Shown: positions 6,680 through 9,787 of the stretch, one piece after another
Numbering within the stretch: position 1 is the first letter of the stretch
How the letters are laid out: every line of letters begins with the position of its first letter
Source: an uncultured Oscillospiraceae bacterium
GTDB taxonomy: Bacteria > Bacillota > Clostridia > Oscillospirales > Oscillospiraceae
Direction of reading: 5' to 3'
NCBI GenBank assembly: GCA_934572445.1
Contig: CAKTLD010000075.1
Coordinates: 1 to 9,787 of the forward strand
DNA length: 9,787 nt
Made by a program: the position numbers and the translations under genes
The notes under the pieces: generated by a model
Told to the model about the DNA's origin: nothing
The model's input: only the letters and a program-made list of their open reading frames with translations
The model's database searches: none

Positions 6680-6746
6680 GTTGATGTATTATGTGAATAC
6701 CATGAGCAGGCACAGCTGCGCCTGTCGTCCCATATAACGCATCGCC

Positions 6747-6773
6747 CCGCGAAGCTGCGCACCGCGCTCGCGG
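6747..6773 (+). other. GC-rich hairpin in the murA leader
   Basis: CCGCG (6747-6751) pairs with CGCGG (6769-6773), and inside it GCGC (6757-6760) pairs with GCGC (6764-6767) around a 3-base loop. It lies in the predicted 5' leader, about 22 bases before the Shine-Dalgarno site. No T-tract follows, so it is not a terminator. In such GC-rich DNA it may be chance; no known riboswitch or leader motif is recognised. Confidence 0.25.
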
Positions 6774-6810
6774 ACGGCGGCATCCTCTCTTGAACAAGGA
6801 GTTCGTTTGT

Positions 6811-8103
6811 ATGACGAAATATATCGTTGAGGGCGGCCATCCGCTCTTTGGTGAAGTGCGCATCAGCGGCGCGAAAAACGCCGCTGTCGCTATCATTCCC
6901 GCCGCCCTTCTGGTCGACGGCGTCTGCCGCATCGAAAACATCCCCCAGATCTCCGACGTGACGGCCCTGCTCAAGATCCTTGAGCAGCTGGGCGCAAATG
7001 TTCGCTTCCTCAACCGCAGCGACGTGGAGATCGACTGCCGCCATATTGCCACCACGCAGGTCTCGCAGGAGCTGGCGCATAAGATCCGCGCCTCCTACTA
7101 TCTTATCGGCGCGCTGCTCGGCCGCTTTGGCGAGGCTGAGGTCTCCATGCCTGGCGGCTGCAACTTCGGCGGCGTGCGCCCCATTGACCAGCATGTCAAG
7201 GGCTTTGCCGCCATGGGCGCCGAGGTGCGCGAGGGTGACTTCATCTGCGCCCGCGCGGAGGGCGGGCGCATGAAAGGTGCGAACATCTATCTCGATGTGG
7301 TCTCCGTGGGCGCGACAATGAACATTATGATGGCCGCAGCGCTGGCCGACGGCACCACCGTCATCGAAAATGCCGCCAAGGAACCGCACATCGTTGATCT
7401 GGCAAACTTCCTGAACTCCATGGGCGCGAACATCAAAGGCGCCGGTACGGACACCATCCGCATTTTCGGCGTGGACAAGCTGCACGGCGGCACCTACGCC
7501 ATCATTCCCGACCAGATCGAGGCTGGCACCTATATGGCCGCTGTCGCCGCCGCAGGCGGGCAGGTCCTGCTGCGCGGCATCATTCCCAAGCACATGGACT
7601 GCATCACCGCGAAGCTGCAGGAGATGGGCGTGCAGGTCGAGGAGCAGGATGATACGCTGCTTGTGCGCCGCGCGGGCAAGCTGCGCCGCACCAACGTCAA
7701 GACTCTGCCCTACCCTGGTTTCCCCACTGATATGCAGCCGCAGATCACCGTCGCCCTCTGCCTTGCCGAGGGGACAAGCATGGTCACCGAAGGTGTGTGG
7801 GACAATCGCTACCGCTACGTCGGTGAGCTGACACGCATGGGCGCGCAGATCCGCGTGGAGGGCCGTACCGCCGTGATCGAGGGCGTCGACCGCCTGACCG
7901 CCGCCAGCGTACAAGCCTATGATCTCCGCGCGGGCGCGGCAATGGTCATTGCCGCTCTTGCCGCTGAGGGTGTCAGCGAGATCACCAACATCCACTACAT
8001 TGAACGCGGCTATGAGGATATCATCGGCAAGTTCCGTGCGCTCGGCGCAAAGATCGAGTGCGTTGAGACCGAAGACCCCTCCGAAGTCCGTCAGATCGGC
8101 TGA
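6811..8103 (+). CDS. murA: UDP-N-acetylglucosamine 1-carboxyvinyltransferase (MurA)
   Basis: MurA transfers enolpyruvate from phosphoenolpyruvate to UDP-GlcNAc, the first committed step of peptidoglycan synthesis, in the cytoplasm. The 430-residue protein has the family's normal length and two-domain pattern. Visible active-site elements are Lys22-Asn23 in SGAKNAA, catalytic Cys117 in the loop MPGGCNFGGVRP, Asp307 in GFPTDMQPQ, and Arg399 in HYIERGYED. A cysteine rather than aspartate at 117 predicts the fosfomycin-sensitive form. The catalytic loop appears one residue longer than in Escherichia coli and Bacillus subtilis MurA (C-N-F-G-G-V-R-P against C-x-I-G-x-R-P). The ATG at 6811 has AAGGAG (6796-6801) 9 bases upstream; an in-frame TTG at 6790 lies before that site and is rejected. 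The gene has its own promoter and ends in a strong terminator. Whether a second murA exists elsewhere cannot be seen. Confidence 0.97.
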   Translation: MTKYIVEGGHPLFGEVRISGAKNAAVAIIPAALLVDGVCRIENIPQISDVTALLKILEQLGANVRFLNRSDVEIDCRHIATTQVSQELAHKIRASYYLIGALLGRFGEAEVSMPGGCNFGGVRPIDQHVKGFAAMGAEVREGDFICARAEGGRMKGANIYLDVVSVGATMNIMMAAALADGTTVIENAAKEPHIVDLANFLNSMGANIKGAGTDTIRIFGVDKLHGGTYAIIPDQIEAGTYMAAVAAAGGQVLLRGIIPKHMDCITAKLQEMGVQVEEQDDTLLVRRAGKLRRTNVKTLPYPGFPTDMQPQITVALCLAEGTSMVTEGVWDNRYRYVGELTRMGAQIRVEGRTAVIEGVDRLTAASVQAYDLRAGAAMVIAALAAEGVSEITNIHYIERGYEDIIGKFRALGAKIECVETEDPSEVRQIG

Positions 8104-8113
8104 GATCTATCCG

Positions 8114-8152
8114 AAAAAGCGCCTTTGCCTGCGCGGCAAAGGGCGCTTTTTT
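8114..8152 (+). terminator. Intrinsic terminator after murA
   Basis: An AAAAAGCGCCTTTGCC arm (8114-8129) pairs with GGCAAAGGGCGCTTTT (8135-8150) around a TGCGC loop, with one unpaired G, followed by a run of six T. It begins 11 bases after the murA stop codon and ends only 9 bases before the next gene's Shine-Dalgarno site. Confidence 0.9.
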
Positions 8153-8178
8153 ATTACCGCAAAAGGAGCCTGTTCACC

Positions 8179-9183
8179 ATGTATACTGACCTTTATGTCT
8201 CCGCCCTGCCGCCCGAGCTGCTCGCCATGGCCGAAACGCCCGCGATGCAGCGTCTGCAGCACGTTGGGATGCACTGCGGCTGCGAATACACCGCCTACTC
8301 CATCTACCTGGACGCGCTCGCACCCTATTCGCGCTACACGCACTCGCTCGGCACGGCAGCGCTCGTCTGGCACTTTACGCATGATCTCGCCCAGGCCACG
8401 GCGGGTCTGCTGCACGACATCGCTACCCCCGCCTTTGCCCATGTGGTGGATTTTCTCAACGGCGATCACCTGCGGCAGGAGTCGACCGAACGCCGCACGC
8501 GCATGATGATCGCCGCATCGCCGGAGCTGATGGCGCTGTTGGAGCACAACGGGCTAACACTCGACGACGTGGATGACTACCACCGCTATCCCATCGCCGA
8601 CAACGACTCGCCCCGCCTTTCCGCCGACCGGCTGGAGTACACGCTGGGCAATGCGCAGCGCGTGTTCCACTGCGCAGAGCGCACGCTGCGGGGCATCTGC
8701 GGTGATCTTTTCGTCGGGCAAAACGAGGATGGCACGGACGAGCTGTGCTTTGCGCACGCAGAGCAGGCCGATATCTTTACACGACTTGCGCTGCGGCAGT
8801 CCCGATGGTTTGTCAGCGACGACGACCGCTTCAGCATGCAGTATCTTGCCGACCTGCTGCACGACGCGCTGCACTGCGGCGCGCTGACGATGGATGACCT
8901 CTACACCGATGAAGCGACGGTCATTGCCCGTCTGCAGGCCGATCCGGCACTCTCCGCGCGCTGGCAGGACTATCGCCGCATCACCGGCACAATGAGCAGC
9001 ACAGAGCGCCCAGATGGTGTTTATGCCGTCCGGGTCAGCGCCAAAAAGCGCAGCATCGACCCGCTGGTACAGACGGAAAGCGGCCTTCATCGCTTTACCG
9101 CTCTCAGTGCGAATTACGCCGCGGAACTCGCAGCCTTTCGCGCCGATGATTTTGACCGCTGGGTGCGGGCGGTCTGCGGATAA
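8179..9183 (+). CDS. HD-superfamily phosphohydrolase, substrate unknown
   Basis: A 334-residue cytoplasmic protein of the HD metal-dependent phosphohydrolase superfamily, whose members include dNTP triphosphohydrolases and nucleotide phosphatases. The metal-ligand series is visible: His55 in YSRYTHSLG, His79-Asp80 in GLLHDIATPAFAH, and Asp150 in LSADRLEY. The N-terminal QRLQHVG and the RYTHSLG block resemble the dGTPase/SAMHD1-like branch. However, the usual HD-hydrophobic-GHGPFSH continuation reads HDIATPAFAH, so the first catalytic-type histidine of that branch is Thr83 while the second (His88) is kept. The remaining C-terminal half has no motif I recognise. The ATG at 8179 has AAAGGAG (8162-8168) 10 bases upstream; an in-frame TTG at 8125 lies inside the murA terminator and is rejected. 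No separate promoter is visible, so expression may depend on read-through from murA. Superfamily is sure; function is not. Confidence 0.85.
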   Translation: MYTDLYVSALPPELLAMAETPAMQRLQHVGMHCGCEYTAYSIYLDALAPYSRYTHSLGTAALVWHFTHDLAQATAGLLHDIATPAFAHVVDFLNGDHLRQESTERRTRMMIAASPELMALLEHNGLTLDDVDDYHRYPIADNDSPRLSADRLEYTLGNAQRVFHCAERTLRGICGDLFVGQNEDGTDELCFAHAEQADIFTRLALRQSRWFVSDDDRFSMQYLADLLHDALHCGALTMDDLYTDEATVIARLQADPALSARWQDYRRITGTMSSTERPDGVYAVRVSAKKRSIDPLVQTESGLHRFTALSANYAAELAAFRADDFDRWVRAVCG

Positions 9184-9184
9184 C

Positions 9185-9220
9185 AATGAAAAGCGCGGCC
9201 GATCGGCCGCGCTTTTCATT
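9185..9220. terminator. Perfect 36-bp palindromic terminator after the HD gene
   Basis: Sixteen bases (9185-9200, AATGAAAAGCGCGGCC) are matched exactly by the complementary arm at 9205-9220 around GATC. It starts right after the HD gene stop codon. A/T runs at the outer stem on both sides give a U-rich 3' end in either direction, so it can end transcription from both strands. Confidence 0.88.
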
Positions 9221-9226
9221 TCGGGC

Positions 9227-9262
9227 AAAAAAACAGCAGGCCTTGCGGCCTGCTGTTTTTTT
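9227..9262. terminator. Second palindromic terminator, probably for tuf
   Basis: A 16-bp perfect stem (9227-9242 with 9247-9262) with a TTGC loop; the outer seven pairs are A:T, so a U7 tract forms on either strand. It lies about 31 bases past the tuf stop on the minus strand and is the likely tuf terminator, while also backing up the first hairpin for plus-strand transcripts. Confidence 0.9.
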
Positions 9263-9292
9263 GAAGTCTTTGGATGACCCTCAGTGGATCAA

Positions 9293-9787
9293 TTAGGCCT
9301 CGGTCTCGATGACGACACCGGAACCGACGGTACGGCCGCCTTCACGAATGGCGAAGCGGAGGCCCTTCTCGATAGCGATCGGGGTGATCAGCTCGACCTT
9401 CATGTCGACGTTATCGCCGGGCATGCACATCTCGGTGCCTTCGGGCAGGGTGATGACGCCAGTGACGTCGGTGGTGCGGAAGTAGAACTGGGGACGATAG
9501 TTGTTGAAGAACGGGGTGTGACGGCCACCTTCATCCTTGGTCAGAACGTAGACCTGGCCAACGAACTTGGTGAGGGGGTGAATGGAACCGGGCTTAGCCA
9601 GGACCTGGCCGCGCTCGATCTCGTTCTTGGCAACACCGCGGAGCAGGGTACCAATGTTATCACCGGCTTCGGCGTAGTCGAGCAGCTTGTGGAACATTTC
9701 GATACCGGTAACGACGGTCTTGCGGCGCTCGTCGGTCAGACCGATGATCTCGACTTCCTCGCCGAGCTTCAGCTGGCCACGCTCAAC
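9293..9787 (-). CDS. tuf: Elongation factor Tu, C-terminal part (5' end beyond the right edge)
   Basis: EF-Tu delivers aminoacyl-tRNA to the ribosome as a GTP complex. The window holds the last 164 codons, about two fifths of the protein: the end of domain 2 ([17 protein letters not shown], then [21 protein letters not shown]) and all of domain 3 ([48 protein letters not shown], and the final [18 protein letters not shown]). The frame is open to the window edge and ends in TAA. The GTPase domain and start lie outside. It converges with the HD gene and is separated from it by two terminators. Whether it is the tuf copy of a str operon or a lone copy cannot be told here. Confidence 0.98.
   Translation of the reverse strand, partial: VERGQLKLGEEVEIIGLTDERRKTVVTGIEMFHKLLDYAEAGDNIGTLLRGVAKNEIERGQVLAKPGSIHPLTKFVGQVYVLTKDEGGRHTPFFNNYRPQFYFRTTDVTGVITLPEGTEMCMPGDNVDMKVELITPIAIEKGLRFAIREGGRTVGSGVVIETEA

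Noticed and set aside
6574..7995. A 473-codon open frame antisense to murA
   Set aside because: It is a by-product of GC-rich codon use opposite a clearly conserved gene, with His/Ala/Gly-rich, low-plausibility content and no ribosome binding site.
9185..9220. The 36-base palindrome as a protein binding site or recombination site
   Set aside because: Its place right behind a stop codon, GC-rich core with A/T outer stem, and a second similar hairpin beside it fit transcription termination far better.
1..9787. CRISPR arrays, insertion sequences, tRNA or rRNA genes, prophage or defence genes
   Set aside because: I looked on both strands and found no regularly spaced repeats, transposase or integrase motifs, attachment-site duplications or complete tRNA/rRNA sequences; composition is even across the genes.

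Overview
The window looks like core chromosome from a GC-rich member of the Clostridia (Bacillota), most likely Oscillospirales/Oscillospiraceae. The evidence is a WalR/WalK-type two-component operon, clostridial-style tmRNA and EF-Tu, strong AGGAGG-type Shine-Dalgarno sites, and a strong preference for G or C at third codon positions. The lineage call is inference; there is no 16S or other marker to confirm it.

Layout. (1) Bases 1-1182, minus strand: a trans-translation cluster, read from right to left as smpB, a cyclophilin-type peptidyl-prolyl isomerase, and the 5' part of tmRNA (ssrA), which leaves the window at base 1. (2) Bases 1183-1404: a divergent regulatory region, with a candidate smpB promoter on the minus strand and an extended -10 promoter on the plus strand. 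(3) Bases 1405-6613, plus strand: five tightly packed genes, namely a Nudix ADP-ribose pyrophosphatase, a WalR-like response regulator, a WalK-like histidine kinase, and two single-pass membrane proteins in the places of WalH (YycH) and WalI (YycI). (4) Bases 6614-8152: a promoter and leader, then murA, ending in a strong terminator. (5) Bases 8179-9183: an HD-superfamily phosphohydrolase of unknown substrate. (6) Bases 9185-9262: two perfect-stem hairpin terminators between converging genes. (7) Bases 9293-9787, minus strand: the 3' part of tuf (EF-Tu), running off the right edge.

How the genes fit together. SmpB and tmRNA act as one ribosome-rescue complex. The WalRK system controls cell-wall turnover in low-GC Gram-positive bacteria, and the two following membrane proteins probably tune the kinase. 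murA, the first committed step of peptidoglycan synthesis, follows directly but has its own promoter. The ADP-ribose pyrophosphatase is translationally coupled to walR.

I see no mobile element, CRISPR array, defence locus or clearly new system; this is mainly housekeeping DNA. The points most worth a second look are the conserved zinc-ligand set in the WalK PAS domain, a one-residue longer catalytic loop in MurA, the altered HD motif in the phosphohydrolase and its placement right behind a terminator, and the tmRNA tag visible at the left edge.
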